Origin: Phytohabitans flavus
Lineage (GTDB): Bacteria > Actinomycetota > Actinomycetes > Mycobacteriales > Micromonosporaceae
Direction of reading: 5' to 3'
Length of the DNA stretch: 64,000 nt
Assembly: GCF_011764545.1 (NCBI RefSeq)
Contig: NZ_AP022870.1
Location: forward strand, 3,704,001 to 3,768,000
Below, one piece after another: positions 26,657-35,136 of the stretch. Each line of letters starts with the position of its first letter. Position 1 is the stretch's first letter. The notes under the pieces are model-generated. The model ran no database searches and was not told the origin of the DNA. It saw only the letters and a list, made by a program, of their open reading frames with translations. A program made the translations under genes and the position numbers.

Positions 26657-27343
26657 GTGAAGACGTTCGTGGTGATCGGTGGGACGAGCGGGCTGGGGCT
26701 CGAGGTTGCCCGGCTCCTGGCACCCGACAACCGGGTCGTCGTCGTGGGCGACCGGGTCGACGAGGTGAAGGACGTCGCCGCCGAGCTCGGCTGTGACGGG
26801 ATGACCTGCGACGTGTCCAAGTACGACCAGGTCGAGCGCGCGTTCGACGAGATCGCGATGCACGGGGCCGTACACGGGGTGGCGCACTGCGCGGCGATGT
26901 GGGTCGGCGGGGCGCTCGACGAACTCGCGCCGGAGAAGATCCACCGCGCGGTGGAGGTGAACGTGCTGGGCCCCACGTACGTGCTGCGCGAGTCGCTGCG
27001 CCGCATGCGGGCCCAGGGTTACGGCAACGCGGTGTACGTCGGCGCGATCGCGGTGGACGCCGCGCGCCCGGGCATCCCCGTGTACCGGGCCACCAAGAGC
27101 TACGGCAAGAGCCTGGTGGAGTCGCTCGCGCAGGGCACCGGAAACAACGGGGTGAAGCTGATGCAGATACACCCCGGTCCGATGCCCACCCGGCTACAGG
27201 AGCGCGTGGGTGACTCGTTCCTCGACACGGTCTACACCCCGCCGGCCGCGGTGGCGCGCGAGATCGTGCGGTTGCTCCTGCTCGCGCCGGAGGACCCGTA
27301 CGTCTCCGACCTCAGGGTGCTCCAGGCCGACGGTAGGTGGTGA
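26657..27343 (+). CDS. SDR-family oxidoreductase
   Basis: 228 residues from GTG 26657. GGTSGLGLEVARLL is the cofactor loop, HCAA replaces NNAG, and YRATK supplies the catalytic Tyr and Lys. It is short for a classical SDR. Its last 4 bp (GTGA) overlap the start of the MFS gene, so the two form a coupled operon. An upstream GTG at 26618 in frame is possible but has no better ribosome binding site. Substrate unknown; a role beside an exporter might be tailoring of the exported compound (inference). Confidence 0.83.
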   Translation: MKTFVVIGGTSGLGLEVARLLAPDNRVVVVGDRVDEVKDVAAELGCDGMTCDVSKYDQVERAFDEIAMHGAVHGVAHCAAMWVGGALDELAPEKIHRAVEVNVLGPTYVLRESLRRMRAQGYGNAVYVGAIAVDAARPGIPVYRATKSYGKSLVESLAQGTGNNGVKLMQIHPGPMPTRLQERVGDSFLDTVYTPPAAVAREIVRLLLLAPEDPYVSDLRVLQADGRW

Positions 27344-29058
27344 GTACGCAAAGCAGCCAGGCACAGGCGTGGTCGCCGCTGCGGATAGCGGCGTACCGCA
27401 ACCTGTGGCTGGCGTTGCTCGCCGCCAACATCGGCACGTGGATGCAGACGGTCGGCGCCCAGTGGTTGCTGGTCAAGACCACTGACGCCGACACGCTCGT
27501 GGCCGCCGTACAGACGGCCAGCATGCTGCCGATCCTGCTCTTCGCACTGCCCGCCGGTGTGCTCGCGGACGCGTTCGACCGGCGGCACCTGCTGATCTCG
27601 GTACAGGGCTTCCTGGCCGTGGTCGGCGTCGTGCTGACGGTGCTGACCGCGATCGGGCACATGGGGCCGGCGCTGCTGCTGACGCTGACGTTCCTCCTCG
27701 GTACCGGCCAGGCGCTGACACTGCCCGCGTGGGCCGCGGTGATCCCGCAACTCGTGCCGCGCGAGCAGATCCGGTCCGCGTCCTCTCTCGGCGCGATCAG
27801 CGTCAACGTGGCCCGCGCGATCGGCCCGGCCGTCGCCGGTGTCCTCGTCGCGGAGGCCGGGGTCGCGGTCGTCTTCGGCGTGAACGCGTTCACCTTCCTG
27901 CTCTTCGCCTTCACCCTGATCCGCTGGAGGCCGGAGAGCGCGAAGCCGACGGAGTCGCCGGAGCGGTTCACCGCCGCGCTGCGAGCGGGCGGCCGGTACG
28001 TGCGCTACTCCCCCACGCTCCGCCGCATGCTGCTGCGGATCGTGCTGTTCATCCTGCCCGGCAGCGCGCTGTGGGCGCTGCTGCCGATCGTCGCGAGCAG
28101 GCGACTCGGTACCAGCTCGCACGGGTACGGCCTGCTGCTCGCCGCGCTCGGCATCGGCGCGATCGTCGGCGGCATCGCGCTGCCCAAGCTGCGCTCACGG
28201 ATGTCCGTGAGCAAGCTGCTGGGCCTGGCCGGCCTGATCTTCGGGCTGAGCCTGCTCGACGTGGCCACGCTCGACAGCCTCGCCGCCGTCGCGGTCGCGC
28301 TCGCCCCGGCCGGCGCCGCCTGGGTCATCGTCCTGGCCAACCTGAACGCGGAGATCCAGCTCTTCCTGCCCAACTGGGTACGCGCCCGCGGCCTCGCCGT
28401 CTACCAGGTGGTGTTCGCCGGTGGGCAGGCCCTGGGAGCGCTCGCCTGGGGCGCCGTGGCGCAGGTGATCGGGCTGGAGCTGACGTTCATTGCCGCCGCC
28501 GCGATCATGTTGCTCGACGCCGTCGCACTGGCCATGTGGCCGTTCCCCGACCTGCGCGACGTGGACCGGCAGCCGGCGGTCATCTGGCCGGAGGTGTCGC
28601 TCGCGGTCCATCCCGACCCGCAGGCCGGCCCGGTGCTGGTCACCGCCGCGTACAAGGTACGCCCCGAGCGGGAGCGGGAGTTCATGGAGGCGATGCGGCT
28701 GGTCCGCGACACGCGCATGCGTACCGGCGCGCTGAGATGGGGCCTGTTCCGGGTGGGCGAGGAGCCGCAACGGTTCGTCGAGGTGTACCGGCTGGCGACC
28801 TGGGACGAGCACGTACGGCAGCACGACAACCGGTTCACCGGCGCCGACCGGGAGTCCGAGGAACGCGCCAAGACGATCGCCGACGAGGGCCCGCGGGCCT
28901 GGCACCTGCTGCCGGCCGACACTCGTGCGGTGCACGACGCCGCCGCCCCGTCCGAAGGGGCCGACGAGATCGGCCCGCGTCACCAGGACACGGGCGCGAG
29001 TGACCGCGGCACGACCGGCCCCGACGTGGGCAACGACACGGTCACCCGGCGGATGTGA
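27340..29058 (+). CDS. MFS transporter (EntS/TetA_3-like) with C-terminal monooxygenase-like domain
   Basis: 572 residues. The first 415 form the MFS (MQTVGAQWLLVK, DAFDRRHLLISVQGF), of the group that includes the enterobactin exporter. A fused domain of about 95 residues follows (VTAAYKVRPEREREFMEAMRLVRDTRMRTGALRWGLFRVGEEPQRFVEVYRLATWDEHVRQ by its short pieces PEREREFMEAM and ATWDEHVRQH). It looks like the ABM/Dabb alpha+beta barrel often fused to this transporter family. The last 40 residues are charged and disordered. Coupled to the SDR gene by GTGA overlap. Exported substrate unknown. Confidence 0.85.
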   Translation: MSTQSSQAQAWSPLRIAAYRNLWLALLAANIGTWMQTVGAQWLLVKTTDADTLVAAVQTASMLPILLFALPAGVLADAFDRRHLLISVQGFLAVVGVVLTVLTAIGHMGPALLLTLTFLLGTGQALTLPAWAAVIPQLVPREQIRSASSLGAISVNVARAIGPAVAGVLVAEAGVAVVFGVNAFTFLLFAFTLIRWRPESAKPTESPERFTAALRAGGRYVRYSPTLRRMLLRIVLFILPGSALWALLPIVASRRLGTSSHGYGLLLAALGIGAIVGGIALPKLRSRMSVSKLLGLAGLIFGLSLLDVATLDSLAAVAVALAPAGAAWVIVLANLNAEIQLFLPNWVRARGLAVYQVVFAGGQALGALAWGAVAQVIGLELTFIAAAAIMLLDAVALAMWPFPDLRDVDRQPAVIWPEVSLAVHPDPQAGPVLVTAAYKVRPEREREFMEAMRLVRDTRMRTGALRWGLFRVGEEPQRFVEVYRLATWDEHVRQHDNRFTGADRESEERAKTIADEGPRAWHLLPADTRAVHDAAAPSEGADEIGPRHQDTGASDRGTTGPDVGNDTVTRRM

Positions 29059-29093
29059 CGCGCCGTCACCCGGCCGCTGGCGACCATGCCGGC

Positions 29094-29645
29094 ATGGATG
29101 ATCCTTTCCGCTTGACGATGAGCCGGCTCCGCGGGCCGGTCACCGAGGAGGACCACCTTCTCGGCAGCTCGTACGCCCCGGTCACCCTCGTCGAGTACGG
29201 GGACTACCAGTGCCCCGGCTCGGCCGTCGCGCACGGGGTGGTCCGGGAGGTACTTCGCCAGCGCCCCACGAAGGTGGCGTTCGTCTACCGGCACTTCCCG
29301 TTGACGGACGTACACCCGTACTCGGAGATCGCCGCCGAGGCCGCGGAGGCCGCCGCCGCGCGCGGCCGCTTCTGGCAGATGCACGACTGGCTCTTCGCCC
29401 ACCAGGACCAGCTCAAGCCGTTGCAGCTGGCACTCGCCGTCGACCGCCTCGGCCTCGACGTGGAACGCGTGGGCCGCGCGATGGGCGGGCACCACTACCT
29501 GGCCCGCATCCGCCGCGACTTCGGCAGCGGCGTACGCAGCGGCGTGGCCGGCACGCCCACGTTCTTCATCAACGGCATCCGGCACGACGCGCCACACTCC
29601 CTGGAGGCCCTGCTGTCCGCGGTGGACGACGCCTCCGACACGTAG
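29094..29645 (+). CDS. DsbA-family thioredoxin-like protein with CPxS active site
   Basis: 183 residues from ATG 29094. The fold and family motifs are clear: VTLVEYGDYQCPGS, HFPLTDVHPYSE, FWQMHDWLF and the cis-Pro GVAGTPTFFINGIRH. The usual CPYC redox motif is CPGS here, with the second cysteine missing. It cannot cycle as a dithiol oxidoreductase on its own; such monothiol variants may act as glutathione or mycothiol-linked reductases or isomerases. No signal peptide, so the protein is probably cytoplasmic. Not obviously co-transcribed. Confidence 0.83.
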   Translation: MDDPFRLTMSRLRGPVTEEDHLLGSSYAPVTLVEYGDYQCPGSAVAHGVVREVLRQRPTKVAFVYRHFPLTDVHPYSEIAAEAAEAAAARGRFWQMHDWLFAHQDQLKPLQLALAVDRLGLDVERVGRAMGGHHYLARIRRDFGSGVRSGVAGTPTFFINGIRHDAPHSLEALLSAVDDASDT

Positions 29646-29685
29646 ACGTACGTCGCTGGTCCGGCGCGGCGGTAGGCTCGCCGCT

Positions 29686-31401
29686 GTGACGGATCTGCGC
29701 AGCGCCCAGTGGTACGGCGGTGACGACCGCAACGCGTACATCCATCGAGCGTGGATGCGGCGGGGGCTGCCGGACAGCGCGTTCTCCGGACGGCCGCACA
29801 TCGCGATCGCCAACACCGCCTCCGACCTCACCCCCTGCAACATGCACCTGAACGACGTCGCGGAGAGCGTCAAGGCGGGCGTGTGGGAGGCCGGCGGCGT
29901 CCCGCTCAACCTGCCGGTGGTCTCGATCGGCGAGACACAGGTGCGCCCGACCGCGATGCTGTGGCGCAACCTCGCCGCGATGGCGATCGAGGAGATGCTG
30001 CGGGCCAACCCGATCGACGGCGTGGTGCTGCTCGGCGGCTGCGACAAGACGATCCCGGCGCTGCTCATGGCCGCCGCCTCGGTCGACCTGCCGGCGGTCG
30101 TGGTGCCCGGCGGGCCGATGCTCACCGGCCACTTCCGCGGTACCCCGCTGGGCTGCGGCACCGACGTGTGGCGGCTCAGCGAGGAGGTGCGGGCCGGGAC
30201 GCTGTCGCAGGAGGCGTTCATGCGGTCGGAGTCCGCGATGATCCGCAGCCGCGGCCACTGCAACACGATGGGTACCGCCTCGACGATGGCGAGCATGGCC
30301 GAGGCGCTCGGCATGACGCTGCCCGGCATCGCCGGCACCCCGGCACCGGACAGCCGGCTGCTCGCGCTCTCCCACGAGACCGGCAAGCTCGCGGTCGAGC
30401 TGGTCGCGGCGGGGCGGCGCCCGAGCGACGTCCTGACGAAGGCCTCGTTCCGGAACGCGATCGTCACGCTCGCCGCGATCGGCGGCTCCACCAACGCGGT
30501 GGTACACCTGCTCGCGATCGCCGGTCGGGCCGGCGTCGACCTCACGCTGGACGACTTCGACCGCGTCGGCTCCGGCGTACCGCTGCTGGTCGACCTCCAG
30601 CCCGCGGGCCGCCACCTGATGGACGACCTCTACCGGGCCGGCGGCCTGCACGCGGTACTCAACGAGGTCAGCGACCTGCTCGACGGCGCGGCCATCACGG
30701 TCACCGGCCGCCCGCTCGTCGAGCACCTGGCCGGCGCGGAGATCTGGGACGAGGAGGTCATCCGCCGGCGTGCCAAGCCGCTGCTGGACGACGCCGGCAT
30801 CGCGGTACTCAAGGGAAACCTCGCCCCCGACGGCGCCGTCATCAAGCCCGCCGCCGCCTCACCCGAGCTGCTGCGGCACCGGGGGCGCGCGGTGGTCTTC
30901 GAGAGCGTCGAGGACCTGCACGCCCGCCTCGACTCTCCCGACCTCGACGTGGACGAGACGTCGGTGCTGATCCTGCGCGGCTGCGGCCCCAAGGGCTACC
31001 CCGGGATGCCCGAGGTGGGCAACCTGCCGCTGCCGGCCAAGCTGCTCGCCAAGGGCGTCCGCGACATGGTACGCATCAGCGACGCCCGGATGAGCGGCAC
31101 CGCGTACGGCACGGTGGTGCTGCACGCCGCGCCCGAGGCCGCGGTGGGTGGCCCGCTGGCGCTGGTACGCACCGGCGACCCGATCGTGCTCGACGTCCCG
31201 GCCCGCCGCCTGGACATCGACCTGCCGCTGGAGGAGCTCGCCACCCGCCAGCCGTCAGCGGCGAGCGTGGCCGCGTACGCCTCACCGGCCCGAGGCTGGG
31301 AGCGCCTGTACGTCGACCACGTCATGCAGGCCGACAAGGGCGCCGACCTGGACTTCCTGACCGGCGCCAGCGGCCCCGACGTCGGCCGCGAATCCCACTG
31401 A
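29686..31401 (+). CDS. IlvD/Edd-family dehydratase (aldonic acid or dihydroxy-acid dehydratase)
   Basis: 571 residues from GTG 29686, with a TAGGCT hexamer 7 nt upstream (leaderless-like). Fe-S cluster motifs are visible: TPCNMHL, GGCDKT and GHCNTMGTAST. Later family blocks include AIGGSTNAVVH and RISDARMSGTAYGTVVLH. The shape (start SAQWYGGDDRNAYIHRAW and C-terminal SAASVAAYASPARGWERLYVDHV) is that of sugar-acid dehydratases such as L-arabinonate or D-xylonate dehydratase, rather than IlvD proper. It removes water from the sugar acid to a 2-keto-3-deoxy acid. Exact substrate inferred. No other pentose gene is adjacent. Confidence 0.85.
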   Translation: MTDLRSAQWYGGDDRNAYIHRAWMRRGLPDSAFSGRPHIAIANTASDLTPCNMHLNDVAESVKAGVWEAGGVPLNLPVVSIGETQVRPTAMLWRNLAAMAIEEMLRANPIDGVVLLGGCDKTIPALLMAAASVDLPAVVVPGGPMLTGHFRGTPLGCGTDVWRLSEEVRAGTLSQEAFMRSESAMIRSRGHCNTMGTASTMASMAEALGMTLPGIAGTPAPDSRLLALSHETGKLAVELVAAGRRPSDVLTKASFRNAIVTLAAIGGSTNAVVHLLAIAGRAGVDLTLDDFDRVGSGVPLLVDLQPAGRHLMDDLYRAGGLHAVLNEVSDLLDGAAITVTGRPLVEHLAGAEIWDEEVIRRRAKPLLDDAGIAVLKGNLAPDGAVIKPAAASPELLRHRGRAVVFESVEDLHARLDSPDLDVDETSVLILRGCGPKGYPGMPEVGNLPLPAKLLAKGVRDMVRISDARMSGTAYGTVVLHAAPEAAVGGPLALVRTGDPIVLDVPARRLDIDLPLEELATRQPSAASVAAYASPARGWERLYVDHVMQADKGADLDFLTGASGPDVGRESH

Positions 31402-31413
31402 CAAAGACCTTCA

Positions 31414-31472
31414 GAGCTACCGCGACGCCCGTCGTGGTCCAGACCGCTGCTCCCGCGGCCTCACCCTCCGCG
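31414..31472 (+). repeat. 59-bp intergenic element, copy B
   Basis: Same element as at 19367. It begins 13 bp after the stop of the dehydratase gene, in its orientation, and forms an inverted pair with copy C at 34002-34060. Confidence 0.85.
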
Positions 31473-31610
31473 CGTTTGCTCTGCTTCCTTAAAGGAAGCG
31501 GCCCGCATCGGCCTCGAGGTTGGCGGGTCGTCATGCGTTCCCTCGGGTGGTTGCTGTTACCCCACTTTCTTGCCTCCGGCGGGAGCGCTCCGGCTTCCGG
31601 GATGGGGGGA

Positions 31611-31766
31611 AGTGCCATCCCGTCGGCCCTCGACCCGACAAGAGCAGAGCAGACCAACGCGCGGGGCGCCAGCGTCTGTGCCGTGCGTTGCGGTCCGTGC
31701 GTGGTGGCGCCCCGGGCGTTGGCCCGCTCCAAGAACAAGCGGGTCGAGGGCCGACGGGATGGCACT
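31611..31766. repeat. Long inverted repeat (61-bp arms)
   Basis: Arms 31611-31671 and 31705-31766 flank a 33-bp loop. The outer 27 bp of each arm (31611-31637, 31740-31766) are a perfect match; the inner parts match with a few differences. The transcript of either strand would fold into a very long hairpin. No transposase is associated. Confidence 0.8.
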
Positions 31767-31862
31767 GTGCGGGCGTGGCCTGCGCCGAATTTTGGACGCT
31801 CAGCCGCCCCAACCCGGCGCGCGGAAGCCCTTGGCGCGCGCGATGCACATCTGGTCTGGCGG

Positions 31863-31903
31863 GTAGGTAACGGGCGAGCGACCACCAGCGAGACCACCGC
31901 CGG
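31863..31903 (+). repeat. Direct repeat flanking the HNH gene, left copy
   Basis: 41 bp with 5 differences from 33869-33909. After both copies follow shared short blocks (CGGAGGCCGGA and CCGCCGGA), so homology extends about 85-110 bp with gaps. The pair brackets the DUF222/HNH gene. Confidence 0.8.
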
Positions 31904-31970
31904 TGCGCACCCGCGGTGCCGTTCCGGAGGCCGGATGGCTCACCGCCGGATCTCGACGAGTAGCGACCGG

Positions 31971-33224
31971 TCACGTCCGGTGGTGGTAAGGGTTTCGACG
32001 GGGTCGCTGTCGCGGGTCAACGTAGGCGGGTGGGATGAACTCCGGCCTGCCGTCCTCGACACAAAGCCGGACTATCCACTGTCCACGGTGGATGATGCGG
32101 TGGTGGTAGCGGCACAGCAGCACGCTGTTTTCCAGGCTGGTGGGTCCGCCGTCGGCCCATGATTGGATGTGGTGGCCGTCGCACCAGCGTGGTGGTCGGT
32201 CGCAGCCTGGGAAGGCGCATCCTCGGTCGCGTAGCTCCAGTGCCCGCCGTAGCGATCCGGTGATCAGCCGCCGGGTGCGGCCCAGGTCCAGGACCTGCCC
32301 GTCGCCGCCAAGCACGGCCGGGATCAGTTGCGCGTCGCAGGCCATCTGGCGGACCTGGGTGGGGCTGAGCCGCCCACCAGTGTCCAGCATCCCGACGCCG
32401 AACTGCTGCTCGAGCAGTTCGAATGGCACGGTGACCATCACGTGTGGCCGCTGCCCGCCGTTGTCCGGCAACCGCTCGGTGCGGGTGGCCAGGTCGCACA
32501 CCTCGACCAACGCATCCGCCCGCCGCTGGCCAGGGGTGCGCGGCTCGTCGTCGTGGCGGGGCGCGCACAGCGGGTCGAGGGCGGCGTTGACGGTCGCCGC
32601 GCCGGCCTCGTCCAGCCAGCCGGTGACCCGGACACGGCCGTCGCCGAGCCGGGTGAGCTGAAACGCCCGCGTCTGCCACGCCCGGGCCTCCTGCCGCCGC
32701 AACGCAGCGGCATCACGAGCGTCAGCGATCTCGGGCGCCACATAGGCCAGGATCCGCTCACCAGCCTTACGCAAGATCGCGGGCTCGAACTGCTCGGCCT
32801 GACCGACCAGCACCGCCTCGGCCTCATCCACCAGATCAGGGCCGAGGTCGGCGGGAAGATCCCGGACCGCAGTAGCGATAACGGTGGCCTGCTCAGCGTT
32901 GACCGCACCCGCGACCAGGGCGGTGTCGAGAGCGGGCCGCTCGTCAACCGCTCTCGCGAGGTCGGCCAGCCGTTTCGCGGCGTGGATGCTGATGCGGTGA
33001 CGCTCCCGCAACCACACCGCGGTGCTGGAAGCGTGCTGCGCGATCGGCAGGCCGCGACCGTCGATTTCCCGGATCACATGCAACTGGGCTGCGGTAAGCG
33101 TTTGCAACGCTTGGTGGATCGTGTCAAGGGAATCGACTAGTTCGTCATCGCTCAGCGTCCAGACCGACGCGGTAGCGCATTTACTCGCTACCTCGTGCAG
33201 CTGGTCTAACGCATCGGTGGACAC
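31971..33224 (-). CDS. DUF222/HNH endonuclease protein (13E12 repeat family)
   Basis: 417 residues. The N-terminal two thirds is DUF222 (LDQLHEVASKCATASVW, GRGLPIAQHASSTAVWLRERHRIS, VTGWLDEAGAATVNAALDPL). The C-terminus is an HNH nuclease domain with Cys pair and motif CDGHHIQSWADGG, then SLENSVLLCRYHHRIIH. In mycobacteria these proteins are coded by repeated REP13E12 elements. The gene lies alone in an AT-richer, repeat-filled island, between direct repeats (31863, 33869) and between inverted 59-bp copies, all consistent with a mobile origin. Whether it cuts DNA in the cell is not known. Confidence 0.88.
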   Translation of the reverse strand: MSTDALDQLHEVASKCATASVWTLSDDELVDSLDTIHQALQTLTAAQLHVIREIDGRGLPIAQHASSTAVWLRERHRISIHAAKRLADLARAVDERPALDTALVAGAVNAEQATVIATAVRDLPADLGPDLVDEAEAVLVGQAEQFEPAILRKAGERILAYVAPEIADARDAAALRRQEARAWQTRAFQLTRLGDGRVRVTGWLDEAGAATVNAALDPLCAPRHDDEPRTPGQRRADALVEVCDLATRTERLPDNGGQRPHVMVTVPFELLEQQFGVGMLDTGGRLSPTQVRQMACDAQLIPAVLGGDGQVLDLGRTRRLITGSLRRALELRDRGCAFPGCDRPPRWCDGHHIQSWADGGPTSLENSVLLCRYHHRIIHRGQWIVRLCVEDGRPEFIPPAYVDPRQRPRRNPYHHRT

Positions 33225-33608
33225 CCGTTAATTGTCTCGCATCAACTCCAAGACCACCAGTTATATTCGTCGATCTAGGGATATTTGAATTTGCAATTTT
33301 GCGAGGAGGAGAATTGACCAAGAAGACCTGACACCGGAGACTCCGTGGCCACCCTGGCAGCAACGGAACAGGGTGATCTGGCGACAGGTCGCGGGCGGCG
33401 CTGGAGCTGTTGCGGCCCCAGGACCAGACGCCAGGCCGACCACCGAAATGCGAGCAAGGCCGAGCCCCAGAGCCAACCGGGCGCCACCTCACCGTTCGCT
33501 GCCAATTCAGCGCAGCAGAGACGACGGCCGGTCGCCGCCCCGCATAGGGAGCAAAGCAAAGGCTTCCACGACATCACCCGGACAAGCCCCGAGACCTAAC
33601 CCCGAAAG

Positions 33609-33644
33609 GTCGACCTCATGCCGCCCTGGCGGCAGAGAGTCGAC
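33609..33644. repeat. Palindromic hairpin, CT-head family
   Basis: GTCGAC, CTC and TGCCGCC on the left pair with GGCGGCA, GAG and GTCGAC on the right around a central CT, with one unpaired A on each side. Its right arm shares GGCAGA-AGTCGACTA with 60529-60544. Confidence 0.75.
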
Positions 33645-33755
33645 TATAGAGCTTCCGGAGTCGGGGTCATTGAGTCCGTCCGCAGTCTCTTCTACGGATC
33701 TGCTTCGCGTCGGGATTCGAGCCGCCGCGATGTCCGTCGCCGTGTCGCGAGAGGT

Positions 33756-33807
33756 GGCTTTGTGAGGACTTGTGGTTGCCCTGGCAGCAACAAGTCATCA
33801 CAAAGCC
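33756..33807. repeat. Palindromic hairpin, CT-head family
   Basis: 25-bp arms (33756-33780, 33783-33807) match at 22 positions around a central CT. The head GCC-CT-GGC is the same as in the hairpin at 33609. Confidence 0.75.
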
Positions 33808-33868
33808 CGACGAGTCAGTCCCGCTGCGATCGTTCGCCCAGAATCCGCGGCGCCGTCGGCGTGTCGTG

Positions 33869-33909
33869 TAGGTATCGGGCGAACGATCATCAGCGAGACC
33901 ACCACCGGC
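33869..33909 (+). repeat. Direct repeat flanking the HNH gene, right copy
   Basis: 41 bp, 36 identical to 31863-31903. It stands about 645 bp upstream of the HNH gene start. Confidence 0.8.
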
Positions 33910-34001
33910 AGCGACGCCAGGCGCGCACCCAGCATCCACCCTTAATGCCATCCCGGAGGCCGGAGATCCCCGCCGGAGGCAAAGGGGTAACCGCCACCAG
34001 G

Positions 34002-34060
34002 CGCGGAGGGTGAGGCCGCGGGAGCAGCGGTCCGGACCACCGCGGGCATCGCGGTAGCTC
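34002..34060 (-). repeat. 59-bp intergenic element, copy C
   Basis: Reads on the minus strand and begins 29 bp after the stop of the acetyl xylan esterase gene, in its orientation. It is inverted relative to copy B 2.6 kb away. Confidence 0.85.
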
Positions 34061-34088
34061 AAATCTCCATTATGGATAGACGTCGGGG

Positions 34089-35081
34089 TCAGGGCTTGAG
34101 TAGGTCGTGCAGGAAGGTGATCTGCTCGGCCTTCTGGGCGTTCTGGCCGCCCTCGTGCGCGTTGTACGACCAGACGCGGATGTCCTTCTGGCCGGCCCAG
34201 TGGTTGTAGGCCGCGTACACAGTGGATGGTGGGCAGATGTCGTCCATCAGCCCCACCGAGAATAGGGCCGGGGCGGTGCCGTGCGCGGCGAAGTTGACGC
34301 CGTCGAAGTACCGCAGCGTGTCGAACACCTGCTCCACCTGGTCGCGGTGGCTCTTGCAGTACGTGGTGAGCTCGTAGTACGGCGACTTGTCGGTGATCTC
34401 GGTGGCCCGCCGGTAGTGGCACAGGAACGGTACGTCGGGCAGCACCGCGGCCAGCCCGTCGACCAGGCCGCCCACCGCCAGCGCGATGCCGCCGCCCTGG
34501 CTGATGCCGGCCGCCACGACGCGGGTGGGGTCGACCAGCGGGTGCTCGCGGGCGGTCTCCACGGCGCGCACCGCGTCGGTGAAGAGGCGGCGGTAGTAGT
34601 ACTGCTCCGGGTCGAGGATGCCGCGGGTCAGGAAGCCGGGCGTGTGCGGACCGCCGGACTCCGCCGGGTCCGGGGTGTCGCCGGGCAGCCAGCCGCCGCT
34701 GCCCTGGCCGCGGGTGTCCATGACCAGGTGGGCGTAACCGGCCGCGCTCCAGACCAGCCAGTCGAGCGGGCGGCCGCGGCCACCGCCGTACCCGATGAAC
34801 TCGACCACGCAGGGCAACGGGCCGGCGGCGCCGCGCGGCGCGAGGAACCAGGCCTTGATCGGGTGTCCGCCGAAGCCGCTGAACGTCACGTCGTAGACGT
34901 CCACAGTGGACAGTCCACTGTCGAGCGGGGTGAACGTGGCCGGCGTGGCGGCGGCGCGGGCCGCGTCGAGCGTGGTCGTCCAGAACGCGCGGAAGTCGGC
35001 GGGCTCGCTCCGCTCGGGCTGGTAGGCGCGCAGCTTGTCAAGGGGCAGGTCGACGAACACCGGGCGCTCCTTCTTGATCAT
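34089..35081 (-). CDS. Acetyl xylan esterase / cephalosporin-C deacetylase family protein
   Basis: 330 residues, alpha/beta hydrolase of family CE7. The nucleophile Ser194 is in GISQGG, and a catalytic Asp (GLMDDICPP) and His (NAHEGG) follow. The N-terminus (FVDLPLDKLRAYQPERSEPADF) and the RGQGSGG motif are typical of this family, which removes acetyl groups from short xylo-oligosaccharides or related molecules inside the cell. No signal peptide agrees with that. Divergent from an AraC regulator with 55 bp between the starts; no xylan genes beside it. Confidence 0.9.
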   Translation of the reverse strand: MIKKERPVFVDLPLDKLRAYQPERSEPADFRAFWTTTLDAARAAATPATFTPLDSGLSTVDVYDVTFSGFGGHPIKAWFLAPRGAAGPLPCVVEFIGYGGGRGRPLDWLVWSAAGYAHLVMDTRGQGSGGWLPGDTPDPAESGGPHTPGFLTRGILDPEQYYYRRLFTDAVRAVETAREHPLVDPTRVVAAGISQGGGIALAVGGLVDGLAAVLPDVPFLCHYRRATEITDKSPYYELTTYCKSHRDQVEQVFDTLRYFDGVNFAAHGTAPALFSVGLMDDICPPSTVYAAYNHWAGQKDIRVWSYNAHEGGQNAQKAEQITFLHDLLKP

Positions 35082-35136
35082 CCGTGGGGTGGTCTCACCC
35101 TAACCGTGGGTACCCGCTCCTCGATAGGGTCGAGGA

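Larger units (their letters stand above)
31402..31970. other. Gene-poor island, left part
   Basis: No credible gene. It holds the 59-bp element copy B (31414-31472), a small palindrome GCTTCCTT-A-AAGGAAGC near 31490, a 61-bp-arm inverted repeat (31611-31766) and one copy of a 41-bp direct repeat (31863-31903). Short open frames here are not protein-like. Confidence 0.7.
33225..34088. other. Gene-poor island, right part
   Basis: 864 bp without a credible gene. It holds two hairpins with a shared head (33609-33644, 33756-33807), the right direct repeat (33869-33909) and the 59-bp element copy C (34002-34060). The stretch 33240-33310 is clearly AT-richer than the surroundings. Confidence 0.7.

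Noticed and set aside
33337..33366. A third hairpin of the CT-head family next to the HNH gene (CCACCCTGGCAGCAACGG)
   Set aside because: It shares the head-like CCCTGGCAGCAAC but the arms pair poorly, so it may be a decayed copy only.
33700..33735. Minus-strand sequence resembling a tRNA T-arm (GGCTCGAATCCCGA)
   Set aside because: No acceptor, D or anticodon stem can be formed with it, and no CCA end is at the right place.
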